DNA of 64,000 nt from Henricia sp. BOLD:AAB3569 (taxonomy: Eukaryota; Echinodermata; Asteroidea; Spinulosida; Echinasteridae). Below the pieces are notes generated by a model. The model made no database searches and had not been told where the DNA came from. It saw only the letters and a list, made by a program, of their open reading frames with translations. Location of the stretch: the NCBI GenBank assembly GCA_037783545.1, contig JBBELK010000096.1, positions 3,410,001-3,474,000 of the forward strand, read 5' to 3'. Position numbers and translations under genes: made by a program. Shown here piece by piece: positions 1-12,237 of this stretch; the stretch's first letter is position 1; the number at the start of each line of letters is the position of its first letter.

Positions 1-2622
1 TCAATTTTTCAGGACAAGTGCGGAATATAGACTGTATGGAGCATGCAAATTTTGAAGTTCGTCTGAAAATATCTTGACTTCCAAATTTGCCGATGTTTGG
101 ACCACACTTTGACTAAATTCCCGTCCAAAACAAGACTGAGCATGCGCACGAGTGATCAGGAGTACACGGACAGCCACGGTCTGCAGAGCAGGCAGGAAGC
201 CCGAGCCCAGTTTTCCCCAAACTCTGAAATTTCTCGGCCATTTCTCGGCGAAAGTCTGTCAATTTTTCAGGACAAGTGCGGAATATAGACTGTTTGGAGC
301 ATGCAAATTTTGAAGTTCGTCTGAAAATATCTTGACTTCCAAATTTGCCGATGTTTGGACCACACTTTGACCAAATTCCCGTCCAAAACAAGACTGAGCA
401 TGCGCACGAGTGATCAGGAGTACACGGACAGCCACGGTCTGCAGAGCAGGCAGGAAGCCCGAGCCCAGTTTTCCCTAAACTCTGAAATTTCTCGGCCATT
501 TCCCAGCGAAAGTCTGTCAATTTTTCAGGACAAGTGCGGAATATAGACTGTTTGGAGCATGCACAATTTGAAGTACGTCGGAAAATTTCTTGACTTCCAA
601 ATTTGCCGACGTTTGGACCACACTTTGACCAAATTCCCGTCCCAAACAAGACTGAGCATGCGCACGAGTGATCAGGAATACACGGAAAGCCACGGTCTGC
701 AGAGCAGGCAGGAAGCCCGAGCCCAGTTTTCCCTAAACTCTGAAATTTCTCGGCCATTTCCCGGCGAAAGTCTGTCAATTTTTCAGGACAAGTGCGGAAT
801 ACAGACTGTATGGAGCATGCAAATTTTGAAGTTCGTCTGAAAATATCTTGACTTCCAAATTTGCCGATGTTTGGACCACACTTTGACTAAATTCCCGTCC
901 AAAACAAGACTGAGCATGCGCACGAGTGATCAGGAGTACACGGACAGCCACGGTCTGCAGAGCAGGCAGGAAGCCCGAGCCCAGTTTTCCCCAAACTCTG
1001 AAATTTCTCGGCCATTTCTCGGCGAAAGTCTGTCAATTTTTCAGGACAAGTGCGGAATATAGACTGTTTGGAGCATGCAAATTTTGAAGTTCGTCTGAAA
1101 ATATCTTGACTTCCAAATTTGCCGATGTTTGGACCACACTTTGACCAAATTCCCGTCCAAAACAAGACTGAGCATGCGCACGAGTGATCAGGAGTACACG
1201 GACAGCCACGGTCTGCAGAGCAGGCAGGAAGCCCGAGCCCAGTTTTCCCTAAACTCTGAAATTTCTCGGCCATTTCCCAGCGAAAGTCTGTCAATTTTTC
1301 AGGACAAGTGCGGAATATAGACTGTTTGGAGCATGCACAATTTGAAGTACGTCGGAAAATTTCTTGACTTCCAAATTTGCCGACGTTTGGACCACACTTT
1401 GACCAAATTCCCGTCCCAAACAAGACTGAGCATGCGCACGAGTGATCAGGAATACACGGAAAGCCACGGTCTGCAGAGCAGGCAGGAAGCCCGAGCCCAG
1501 TTTTCCCTAAACTCTGAAATTTCTCGGCCATTTCCCGGCGAAAGTCTGTCAATTTTTCAGGACAAGTGCGGAATATAGACTGTTTGGAGCATGCAAATTT
1601 TGGAGTTCGTCTGAAAATATCTTGACTTCCAAATTTGCCGATGTTTGGACCACACTTTGACCAAATTCCCGTCCAAAACAAGACTGAGCATGCGCACGAG
1701 TGATCAGGAGTACACGGACAGCCACGGTCTGCAGAGCAGGCAGAAGGCCCGAGCCCAGTTTTCCCCAAACTCTGAAATTTCTCGGCCATTTCTCGGCGAA
1801 AGTCTGTCAATTTTTCAGGACAAGTGCGGAATATAGACTGTTTGGAGCATGCAAATTTTGAAGTTCGTCTGAAAATATCTTGACTTCCAAATTTGCCGAT
1901 GTTTGGACCACACTTTGACCAAATTCCCGTCCAAAACAAGACTGAGCATGCGCACGAGTGATCAGGAGTACACGGACAGCCACGGTCTGCAGAGCAGGCA
2001 GGAAGCCCGAGCCCAGTTTTCCCTAAACTCTGAAATTTCTCGGCCATTTCCCAGCGAAAGTCTGTCAATTTTTCAGGACAAGTGCGGAATATAGACTGTT
2101 TGGAGCATGCACAATTTGAAGTACGTCGGAAAATTTCTTGACTTCCAAATTTGCCGACGTTTGGACCACACTTTGACCAAATTCCCGTCCCAAACAAGAC
2201 TGAGCATGCGCACGAGTGATCAGGAATACACGGAAAGCCACGGTCTGCAGAGCAGGCAGGAAGCCCGAGCCCAGTTTTCCCTAAACTCTGAAATTTCTCG
2301 GCCATTTCCCGGCGAAAGTCTGTCAATTTTTCAGGACAAGTGCGGAATATAGACTGTTTGGAGCATGCAAATTTTGAAGTTCGTCTGAAAATATCTTGAC
2401 TTCCAAATTTGCCGATGTTTGGACCACACTTTGACCAAATTCCCGTCCAAAACAAGACTGAGCATGCGCACGAGTGATCAGGAGTACACGGACAGCCACG
2501 GTCTGCAGAGCAGGCAGGAAGCCCGAGCCCAGTTTTCCCCAAACTCTGAAATTTCTCGGCCATTTCCCGGCGAAAGTCTGTCAATTTTTCAGGACAAGTG
2601 CGGAATATAGACTGTTTGGAGC
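1..2622 (+). repeat. HOR domain 1: 774-bp trimer, ~3.3 copies
   Basis: Three monomer types alternate: A (GATGTTTGG, CCAAAACAAG, CCAAACTC, TTTCTCGGCG), B (CCAAAACAAG, CCTAAACTC, CCCAGCG) and C (GCACAATTTGAAGTACG, AATACACGGAAAGCC). Full copies are 43-816, 817-1590 and 1591-2364, followed by a partial A-like unit at 2365-2622. Copies differ at only a few positions: the A units of copies 1 and 2 share CTGTATGG, and copy 3 has CAGAAGGCC. The A and B types (CTGAAAATATC, GATGTTTGG) are essentially confined to this end of the window, so this is a distinct subfamily whose expansion probably continues to the left. Confidence 0.92.
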
Positions 2623-5600
2623 ATGCAAATTTTGAAATTCGTCTGAAAATTTCTTGACTTCCAAATTTGCCGACGTTTGGACCACACTTTGACCAAATTC
2701 CCGTCCCAAACAAGACTCAGCATGCGCACGAGTGATCAGGAGTACACGGACAGCCACGGTCTGCAGAGCAGGCAGGAAGCCCGAGCCCAGTTTTCCCCAA
2801 ACTCTGAAATTTCTCGGCCATTTCTCGGCGAAAGTCTGTCAATTTTTCAGGACAAGTGCGGAATATAGACTGTTTGGAGCATGCAAATTTTGAAGTTCGT
2901 CTGAAAATATCTTGACTTCCAAATTTGCCGATGTTTGGACCACACTTTGACCAAATTCCCGTCCAAAACAAGACTGAGCATGCGCACGAGTGATCAGGAG
3001 TACACGGACAGCCACGGTCTGCAGAGCAGGCAGGAAGCCCAGTTTTCCCCAAACTCTGAAATTTCTCGGCCATTTCCCGGCGAAAGTCTGTCAAATTTTT
3101 CAGGACAAGTGCGGAATATAGACTGTTTGGAGCATGCAAAATTTGAAGTTTGTCGGAAAATTTCTTGACTTCCAAATTTGCCGACGTTTGGACCACACTT
3201 TGACCAAATTCCCGTCCCAAACAAGACTGAGCATGCGCACGAGTGATCAGGAGTACACGGACAGCCACGGTCTGCAGAGCAGGCAAAAAGCCCGAGCCCA
3301 GTTTTCCCCAAACTCTGAAATTTCTCGGCCATTTCCCGGCGAAAGTTTGTCAATTTTTCAGGACAAGTGCGGAATATAGACTGTTTGGAGCATGCAAAAT
3401 TTGAAGTTCGTCGGAAAATTTCTTGACTTCCAAATTTACCGACGTTTGGACCACACTTTGACCAAATTCCCGTCCCAAACAAGACTGAGCATGCGCACGA
3501 GTGATCAGGAGTACACGGACAGCCACGGTCTGCAGAGCAGGCAGGAAGCCCGAGCCCAGTTTTCCCTAAACTCTGAAATTTCTCGGCCATTTCCCGGCGA
3601 AAGTCTGTCAATTTTTCAGGACAAGTGCGGAATATGGACTGTTTGGAGCATGCAAAATTTGAAGTTTGTCGGAAAATTTCTTGACTTCCAAATTTGCCGA
3701 CGTTTGGACCACACTTTGACCAAATTCCCGTCCCAAACAAGACTGAGCATGCGCACGAGTGATCAGGAGTACACGGACAGCCACGGTCTACAGAGCAGGC
3801 AGGAAGCCCGAGCCCAGTTTTCCCTAAACTCTGAAATTTCTCGGCCATTTCCCTGCGAAAGTTTGTTAATTTGTCAGGACAAGTGCGGATTATAGACTGT
3901 TTGGAGCATGCAAAATTTGAAGTTCGTCGGAAAATTTCTTGACTTCAAAAATTGCCGACGTTTGGACCACACTTTGACCAAATTCCCGTCCCGAACAAGA
4001 CTGAGCATGCGCACGAGTGATCAGGAGTACACGGACAGCCACGGTCTGCAGAGCAGGCAGGAAGCCCGAGCCCAGTTTTCCCTAAACTGTGAAATTTCTC
4101 GGCCATTTCCCGGCGAAAGTCTGTCAATTTTTCAGGACAAGTGCGGAATATAGACTGTTTGGAGCATGCACAATTTGAAGTTTGTCGGACAATTTCTTGA
4201 CTTCCAAATTTGCCGACGTTTGGACCACACTTTGACCAAATTCCCGTCCCAAACTAGACTGAGCATGCGCACGAGTGATCAGGAGTACACGGACAGCCAC
4301 GGTCTGCAGAGCAGGCAGGAAGCCCGAGCCCAGTTTTCCCTAAACTCTGAAATTTCTCGGCCATTTCCTGGCGAAAGTCTGTCAATTTTTCAGGACAAGT
4401 GCGGAATATAGACTGTTTGGAGCATGCAAAATTTGAAGTTTGTCGGAAAATTTCTTGACTTCCAAATTTGCCGACGTTTGGACCACACTTTGACCAAATT
4501 CCCGTCCCAAACAAGACTGAGCATGCGCACGAGTGATCATGAGTACACGGACAGCCACGGTCTACAGAGCTGGCAGGAAGCCCGAGCCCAGTTTTCCCTA
4601 AACTCTGATATTTCTCGGCCATTTCCCGGCGAAAGTTTGTCATTTTTTTCAGGACATGTGCGGAATATAGACTGTTTGAAGCATGCAAAATTTGAAGTTC
4701 GTCGGAAAATTTCTTGACTTCAAAATTTGCCGACGTTTGGACCACACTTTGACCAAATTCCCGTCCCGAACAAGACTGAGCATGCGCACGAGTGATCAGG
4801 AATACACGGACAGCCACGGTCCGCAGAGCAGGCAGGAAGCCCGAGCCCAGTTTTCCCTAAACTCTGAAATTTCTCGGCCATTTCCCGGCGAAAGTTTGTC
4901 AATTTTTCAGGACAAGTGCGGAATATAGACTGTTTGGAGCATGCAAAATTTGAAGTTCATCGGAAAATTTCTTGACTTCCAAATTTGCCAACGTTTGGAC
5001 CACACTTTGACCAAATTCCCGTCCCAAACAAGACTGAGCATGCGCACGAGTGATCAGGAGTACACGGACAGCCACGGTCTGCAGAGCAGGCAGAAAGCCC
5101 GAGCCCAGTTTTCCCAAACTCTGAAATTTCTCGGCCATTTCCTGGCGAAAGTCTGTCAATTTTTCAGGACAAGTGCGGAATATAGACTGTTTGGAGCATG
5201 CAAAATTTGAATTTGGTCGGAAAATGTCTTGACTTCCAAATTTGCCGACGTTTGGACCACACTTTGACCAAATTCCCGTCCCAAACAAGACTGAGCATGC
5301 GCACGAGTGATCAGGAGTACACGGACAGCCACGGTCTGCAGAGCAGGCAGAAAGCCCGAGCCCAGTTTTCCCCAAACTCTGAAATTTCTCGGCCATTTCC
5401 CGGCGAAAGTCTGTCAATTTTTCAGGACAAGTGCGGAATATAGACTGTTTGGAGCATGCAACATTTGTAGTTGGTCGGAAAATGTATTGACTTCCAAATT
5501 TGCCGACGTTTGGACCACACTTTGACCAAATTCCCGTCCCAAACAAGACTGAGCATGCGCACGAGTGATCAGGAGTACACGGACAGCCACGGTCTACAGA

Positions 5601-6733
5601 GCAGGCAGGAAGCCCGAGCCCAGTTTTCCCTAAACTCTGATATTTCTCGGCCATTTCCCGGCGAAAGTTTGTCAATTTTTCAGGACATGTGCGGAATATA
5701 GACTGTTTGGAGCATGCAAAATTTGAAGTTCGTCGGAAAATTTCTTGACTTCAAAATTTGCCGACGTTTGGACCACACTTTGACCAAGTTCCCGTCCCGA
5801 ACAAGACTGAGCATGCGCACGAGTGATCAGGAGTACACGGACAGCCACGGTCTGCAGAGCAGGCAGGAAGCCCAGTTTTCCCTAAACTCTGAAATTTCTC
5901 GGCCATTTCCCGGCGAAAGTTTGTCAATTTTTCAGGACAAGTGCGGAATATAGACTGTTTGGAGCATGCAAAATTTGAAGTTCATCGGAAAATTTCTTGA
6001 CTTCCAAATTTGCCGACGTTTGGACCACACTTTGACCAAATTCCCGTCCCAAACAAGACTGAGCATGCGCACGAGTGATCAGGAGTACACGGACAGCCAC
6101 GGTCTGCAGAGCAGGCAGGAAGCCCAGTTTTCTCTAAACTCTGAAATTTCTCGGCCATTTCCCGGCGAAAGTCTGTCAATTTTTCAGGACAAGTGTGGAA
6201 TATAGACTGTTTGGAGCATGCAAAATTTGTAGTTCGTCGGAAAATTTCTTGACTTCAAAATTTGCCGACGTTTGGACCACACTTTGACCAAATTCCCGTC
6301 CCAAACAAGACTGAGCATGCGCACGAGTGATCAGGAGTACACAGACAGCCACGGTCTGCAGAGCAGGCAGGAAGCCCGAGCCCAGTTTTCCCTAAACTGT
6401 GAAATTACTCGGCCATTTCCCGGCGAAAGTCTGTCAATTTTTCATGACAAGTGCGGAATATAGACTGTTTGGAGCATGCAAAATTTGAAGTTCGTCGGAA
6501 AATTTCTTGACTTCAAAATTTGCCGACGTTCGGACCACACTTTGACCAAATTCCCGTCCCAAACAAGACTGAGCATGCGCACGAGTGATCAGGAGTACAC
6601 GGACAGCCACGGTCTGCAGAGCAGGCAGGAAGCCCGAGCCCAGTTTTCCCTAAACTGTGAAATTTCTCGGCCATTTCCCGGCGAAAGTCTGTCAATTTTT
6701 CAGGACAAGTGCGGAATATAGACTGTTTGGAGC

Positions 6734-6855
6734 ATGCAAAATTTGAAGTTGGTCGGAAAATTTCTTGACTTCCAAACTCTGAAATTTCTCGGCCATTTCC
6801 TGGCGAAAGTCTGTCAATTTTTCAGGACAAGTGCGGAATATAGACTGTTTGGAGC
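6734..6855 (+). repeat. Truncated monomer (122 bp; 136-bp internal deletion)
   Basis: The sequence jumps from CTTGACTTCCAAA straight into CTCTGAAATTTCTCGG and skips the GC-rich middle of the monomer. The distance to the next start is 122 bp, so 136 bp are missing. CCAAA occurs at both normal positions (TTCCAAATTTGCC and TTCCCCAAACTCTG), which suggests a deletion between 5-bp microhomologies. The unit lacks the TGATCA and CTGCAG sites and the second GCATGC. Confidence 0.93.
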
Positions 6856-7617
6856 ATGCACAATTTGAAGTTTGTCGGAAAATTTCTTGACTTCCAAATT
6901 TTCCGACGTTTGGACCACACTTTGACCAAATTCCCGTCCCAAACAAGACTGAGCATGCGCACGAGTGATCAGGAGTACACGGACAGCCACGGTCTGCAGA
7001 GCAGGCAGGAAGCCCAGTTTTCCCTAAACTATGACATTTCTCGGCCATTTCCCGGCGAAAGTTTGTCAATTTTTCAGGACAAGTGCGGAATATAGACTGT
7101 TTGGAGCATGCAAAATTTGAAGTTCATCGGAAAATTTCTTGACTTCCAAATTTGCCGACGTTTGGACCACACTTTGACCAAATTCCCGTCCCAAACAAGA
7201 CTGAGCATGCGCACGAGTGATCAGGAGTACACGGACAGCCACGGTCTGCAGAGCAGGCAGGAAGCCCAGTTTTCCCTAAACTCTGAAATTTCTCGGCCAT
7301 TTCCCGGCGAAAGTCTGTCAATTTTTCAGGACAAGTGTGGAATATAGACTGTTTGGAGCATGCAAAATTTGTAGTTCGTCGGAAAATTTCTTGACTTCAA
7401 AATTTGCCGACGTTTGGACCACACTTTGACCAAATTCCCGTCCCAAACAAGACTGAGCATGCGCACGAGTGATCAGGAGTACACGGACAGCCACGGTCTG
7501 CAGAGCAGGCAGGAAGCCCGAGCCCAGTTTTCCCCAAACTCTGAAATTTCTCGGCCATTTCCCGGCGAAAGTCTGTCAATTTTTCAGGACAAGTGCGGAA
7601 TATAGACTGTTTGGAGC

Positions 7618-7875
7618 ATGCAAAATTTGAAGTTCGTCGGAAAATTTCTTGACTTCCAAATTTGCCGACGTTTGGACCACACTTTGACCAAATTCCCGTC
7701 CCAAACAAGACTGAGCATGCGCACGAGTGATCAGGAGTACATGGACAGCCACGGTCTGCAGAGCAGGCAGGAAGCCCGAGCCCAGTTTTCCCCAAACTCT
7801 GAAATTTCTCGGCCATTTCCCGGCGAAAGTCTGTCAATTTTTCAGGACAAGTGCGGAATATAGACTGTTTGGAGC
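7618..7875 (+). repeat. Representative consensus-like monomer (258 bp)
   Basis: This copy shows the monomer anatomy. It opens with GCATGC followed by three A/T blocks (AAAATTT, AAAATTT, AAATTT) within about 45 bp; the last two belong to a near-perfect inverted repeat. A GC-richer middle follows, with a second GAGCATGC (99 bp after the first), TGATCA, CTGCAG inside the 8-bp palindrome TCTGCAGA, a short CAGG tandem, and a tandem AGCCCG/AGCCCA. The last third holds GAAATTTCTCGG, TTTCCCGGCGAAAG, a T-run before CAGG, and ATATAG. The unit has 125 G+C in 258 bp and 14 CpGs. The plus frame is closed by TAG near the monomer end; one minus frame has no stop. Confidence 0.95.
7635..7670. repeat. Monomer inverted repeat, common form (one mismatch)
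   Basis: The left arm CGTCGGAAAATTT and right arm AAATTTGCCGACG are separated by the 10-bp spacer CTTGACTTCC. They are complementary at 12 of 13 positions; the mismatch is A opposite G at arm position 7. The element lies 17 bp after the monomer ATG and recurs in nearly every full-length monomer. It could be a dyad protein-binding site or could extrude as a hairpin; function is inference. Confidence 0.85.
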
Positions 7876-8133
7876 ATGTAAAATTTGAAGTTGGTCGGAA
7901 AATGTCTTGACTTCCAAATTTGCCGACGTTTGGACCACACTTTGACCAAATTCCCGTCCCAAACAAGACTGAGCATGCGCACGAGTGATCAGGAGTACAC
8001 GGACAGCCACGGTCTACAGAGCAGGCAGGAAGCCCGAGCCCAGTTTTCCCTAAACTCTGAAATTTCTCGGCCATTTCCCGGCGAAAGTTTGTCAATTTTT
8101 CAGGACAAGTGCGGAATATAGACTGTTTGGAGC

Positions 8134-8385
8134 ATGCAAAATTTGAAGTTCGTCGGAAAATTTCTTGACTTCAAAATTTGCCGACGTTTGGACCACACTT
8201 TGACCAAATTCCCGTCCCGAACAAGACTGAGCATGCGCACGAGTGATCAGGAGTACACGGACAGCCACGGTCTGCAGAGCAGGCAGGAAGCCCAGTTTTC
8301 CCTAAACTATGAAATTTCTCGGCCATTTCCCGGCGAAAGTTTGTCAATTTTTCAGGACAAGTGCGGAATATAGACTGTTTGGAGC
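8134..8385 (+). repeat. 252-bp length-variant monomer class (6-bp deletion)
   Basis: GAAGCCCGAGCCCAG becomes GAAGCCCAG, a loss of one unit of the tandem AGCCCG/AGCCCA, typical of replication slippage. The same lesion is seen in units starting at 2881, 5714, 5966, 6856, 7108, 8386, 9674, 9926, 11214, 11466, 13527, 14298, 16738, 16990, 18016, 25225, 27281, 29331, 31639, 32923, 37043, 44776 and 46575. None is seen to the right of about 46.8 kb. Because 252 is also a multiple of three, it does not break the reading frame. Confidence 0.92.
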
Positions 8386-8637
8386 ATGCAAAATTTGAAG
8401 TTCATCGGAAAATTTCTTGACTTCCAAATTTGCCGACGTTTGGACCACACTTTGACCAAATTCCCGTCCCAAACAAGACTGAGCATGCGCACGAGTGATC
8501 AGGAGTACAAGGACAGCCACGGTCTGCAGAGCAGGCAGGAAGCCCAGTTTTCCCTAAACTCTGAAATTTCTCGGCCATTTCCCGGCGAAAGTCTGTCAAT
8601 TTTTCAGGACAAGTGTGGAATATAGACTGTTTGGAGC

Positions 8638-8899
8638 ATGCAAAATTTGAAGTTCGTCGGAAAATTTCTTGACTTCAAAATTTGCCGACGTTTGGACCAC
8701 ACTTTGACCAAATTCCCGTCCCAAACAAGACTGAGCATGCGCACGAGTGATCAGGAGTACACGGACAGCCACGGTCTGCAGAGCAGGCAGGCAGGAAGCC
8801 CGAGCCCAGTTTTCCCCAAACTCTGAAATTTCTCGGCCATTTCCCGGCGAAAGTCTGTCAATTTTTCAGGACAAGTGCGGAATATAGACTGTTTGGAGC
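8638..8899 (+). repeat. 262-bp length-variant monomer (GCAG duplication)
   Basis: GAGCAGGCAGG is expanded by one 4-bp step to GAGCAGGCAGGCAGG. The same variant occurs at 10178 and 11718 (262 bp) and at 13779 and 14550 (261 bp, which also lack one T in the T-run before CAGG). It is confined to 8.6-14.9 kb and marks HOR domains 3 and 4. Confidence 0.92.
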
Positions 8900-11800
8900 A
8901 TGCAAATTTTGAAGTTCGTCTGACAATTTCTTGACTTCCAAATTTGCCGACGTTTGGACCACACTTTGACCAAATTCCCGTCCCAAACAAGACTGAGCAT
9001 GCGCACGAGTGATCAGGAGTACACGGACAGCCACGGTCTGCAGAGCAGGCAGGAAGCCCGAGCCCAGTTTTCCCCAAACTCTGAAATTTCTCGGCCATTT
9101 CTCGGCGAAAGTCTGTCAATTTTTCAGGACAAGTGCGGAATATAGACTGTTTGGAGCATGCAAAATTTGAAGTACGTCGGAAAATTTATTGACTTCCAAA
9201 TTTGCCGACGTTTGGACCACACTTTGACCAAATTCCCGTCCCAAACAAGACTGAGCATGCGCACGAGTGATCAGGAGTACACGGACAGCCACGGTCTACA
9301 GAGCAGGCGGGAAGCCCGAGCCCAGTTTTCCCTAAACTCTGAAATTTCTCGGCCATTTCCCGGCGAAAGTTTGTCAATTTTTCAGGACAAGTGCGGAATA
9401 TAGACTGTTTGGAGCATGTAAAATTTGAAGTTGGTCGGAAAATGTCTTGACTTCCAAATTTGCCGACGTTTGGACCACACTTTGACCAAATTCCCGTCCC
9501 AAACAAGACTGAGCATGCGCACGAGTGATCAGGAGTACACGGACAGCCACGGTCTACAGAGCAGGCAGGAAGCCCGAGCCCAGTTTTCCCTAAACTCTGA
9601 AATTTCTCGGCCATTTCCCGGCGAAAGTTTGTCAATTTTTCAGGACAAGTGCGGAATATAGACTGTTTGGAGCATGCAAAATTTGAAGTTCGTCGGAAAA
9701 TTTCTTGACTTCAAAATTTGCCGACGTTTGGACCACACTTTGACCAAATTCCCGTCCCGAACAAGACTGAGCATGCGCACGAGTGATCAGGAGTACACGG
9801 ACAGCCACGGTCTGCAGAGCAGGCAGGAAGCCCAGTTTTCCCTAAACTATGAAATTTCTCGGCCATTTCCCGGCGAAAGTTTGTCAATTTTTCAGGACAA
9901 GTGCGGAATATAGACTGTTTGGAGCATGCAAAATTTGAAGTTCATCGGAAAATTTCTTGACTTCCAAATTTGCCGACGTTTGGACCACACTTTGACCAAA
10001 TTCCCGTCCCAAACAAGACTGAGCATGCGCACGAGTGATCAGGAGTACAAGGACAGCCACGGTCTGCAGAGCAGGCAGGAAGCCCAGTTTTCCCTAAACT
10101 CTGAAATTTCTCGGCCATTTCCCGGCGAAAGTCTGTCAATTTTTCAGGACAAGTGTGGAATATAGACTGTTTGGAGCATGCAAAATTTGAAGTTCGTCGG
10201 AAAATTTCTTGACTTCAAAATTTGCCGACGTTTGGACCACACTTTGACCAAATTCCCGTCCCAAACAAGACTGAGCATGCGCACGAGTGATCAGGAGTAC
10301 ACGGACAGCCACGGTCTGCAGAGCAGGCAGGCAGGAAGCCCGAGCCCAGTTTTCCCCAAACTCTGAAATTTCTCGGCCATTTCCCGGCGAAAGTCTGTCA
10401 ATTTTTCAGGACAAGTGCGGAATATAGACTGTTTGGAGCATGCAAATTTTGAAGTTCGTCTGACAATTTCTTGACTTCCAAATTTGCCGACGTTTGGACC
10501 ACACTTTGACCAAATTCCCGTCCCAAACAAGACTGAGCATGCGCACGAGTGATCAGGAGTACACGGACAGCCACGGTCTGCAGAGCAGGCAGGAAGCCCG
10601 AGCCCAGTTTTCCCCAAACTCTGAAATTTCTCGGCCATTTCTCGGCGAAAGTCTGTCAATTTTTCAGGACAAGTGCGGAATATAGACTGTTTGGAGCATG
10701 CAAAATTTGAAGTACGTCGGAAAATGTATTGACTTCCAAATTTGCCGACGTTTGGACCACACTTTGACCAAATTCCCGTCCCAAACAAGACTGAGCATGC
10801 GCACGAGTGATCAGGAGTACACGGACAGCCACGGTCTACAGAGCAGGCGGGAAGCCCGAGCCCAGTTTTCCCTAAACTCTGAAATTTCTCGGCCATTTCC
10901 CGGCGAAAGTTTGTCAATTTTTCAGGACAAGTGCGGAATATAGACTGTTTGGAGCATGCAAAATTTGAAGTTCGTCGGAAAATTTCTTGACTTCCAAATT
11001 TGCCGACGTTTGGACCACACTTTGACCAAATTCCCCTCCCAAACAAGACTGAGCATGCGCACGAGTGATCAGGAGTACACGGACAGCCACGGTCTGCAGA
11101 GCAGGCAGGAAGCCCGAGCCCAGTTTTCCCTAAACTCTGAAATTTCTCGGCCATTTCCCGGCGAAAGTTTGTCAATTTTTCAGGACAAGTGCGGAATATA
11201 GACTGTTTGGAGCATGCAAAATTTGAAGTTCGTCGGAAAATTTCTTGACTTCAAAATTTGCCGACGTTTGGACCACACTTTGACCAAATTCCCGTCCCGA
11301 ACAAGACTGAGCATGCGCACGAGTGATCAGGAGTACACGGACAGCCACGGTCTGCAGAGCAGGCAGGAAGCCCAGTTTTCCCTAAACTATGAAATTTCTC
11401 GGCCATTTCCCGGCGAAAGTTTGTCAATTTTTCAGGACAAGTGCGGAATATAGACTGTTTGGAGCATGCAAAATTTGAAGTTCATCGGAAAATTTCTTGA
11501 CTTCCAAATTTGCCGACGTTTGGACCACACTTTGACCAAATTCCCGTCCCAAACAAGACTGAGCATGCGCACGAGTGATCAGGAGTACAAGGACAGCCAC
11601 GGTCTGCAGAGCAGGCAGGAAGCCCAGTTTTCCTTAAACTCTGAAATTTCTCGGCCATTTCCCGGCGAAAGTCTGTCAATTTTTCAGGACAAGTGTGGAA
11701 TATAGACTGTTTGGAGCATGCAAAATTTGAAGTTCGTCGGAAAATTTCTTGACTTCAAAATTTGCCGACGTTTGGACCACACTTTGACCAAATTCCCGTC

Positions 11801-12237
11801 CCAAACAAGACTGAGCATGCGCACGAGTGATCAGGAGTACACGGACAGCCACGGTCTGCAGAGCAGGCAGGCAGGAAGCCCGAGCCCAGTTTTCCCCAAA
11901 CTCTGAAATTTCTCGGCCATTTCCCGGCGAAAGTCTGTCAATTTTTCAGGACAAGTGCGGAATATAGACTGTTTGGAGCATGCAAATTTTGAAGTTCGTC
12001 TGACAATTTCTTGACTTCCAAATTTGCCGACGTTTGGACCACACTTTGACCAAATTCCCGTCCCAAACAAGACTGAGCATGCGCACGAGTGATCAGGAGT
12101 ACACGGACAGCCACGGTCTGCAGAGCAGGCAGGAAGCCCGAGCCCAGTTTTCCCCAAACTCTGAAATTTCTCGGCCATTTCTCGGCGAAAGTCTGTCAAT
12201 TTTTCAGGACAAGTGCGGAATATAGACTGTTTGGAGC

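Larger units (their letters stand above)
2623..7875 (+). repeat. Irregular domain 2: ~21 diverse monomers
   Basis: Monomer starts are 2623, 2881, 3134, 3392, 3650, 3908, 4166, 4424, 4683, 4941, 5198, 5456, 5714, 5966, 6218, 6476, 6734 (truncated), 6856, 7108, 7360 and 7618. No single HOR period dominates, although the pair at 5966-6475 resembles 7108-7617 (offset 1142), sharing GTGTGGAATATAG and TTTGTAGTTCG. Lengths vary: 253, 257 and 259 bp as well as 258, several 252-bp units, and one 122-bp unit. One monomer end reads ATATGG instead of ATATAG (about 3634), which lets a plus-strand frame run through two monomers (3392-3895). Confidence 0.88.

Noticed and set aside
97..288. Plus-strand frames beginning at TTGGACCACAC
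   Set aside because: They begin at TTG, used only under bacterial start rules; a eukaryotic satellite gives no reason to accept them.
887..2713. 608-codon minus-strand open frame (and similar ones at 38354-39835, 47886-50141, 50465-51946, 52013-53236, 58464-59945 and 61300-62781)
   Set aside because: All are concatenations of one 86-residue period dictated by the 258-bp DNA repeat. Common variants are amino-acid changing, ends are set by indels or window position, and no promoter, intron or unique terminus is visible. I treat them as non-coding.
3392..3895. 167-codon plus-strand open frame, and the many 63-101-codon plus frames
   Set aside because: Each is one monomer read from ATG (or TTG) to the TAG in ATATAGACT. 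The longer one exists only because one TAG is mutated to TGG. The same peptide recurs in each monomer with no sign of constraint, and a 7-bp loss removes the start in some units.
7630..7645. Pol III B-box (tRNA-derived SINE origin), from AGTTCGTCGG
   Set aside because: Only GTTCG fits the B-box core; the following bases do not, and no A-box, tRNA fold or terminator is present at the right distance.
7618..7700. Helically phased A-tracts producing strong DNA curvature
   Set aside because: The AAATTT blocks are about 19 and 16 bp apart, not near 10-11 or 21 bp, so in-phase bending is not clearly supported.
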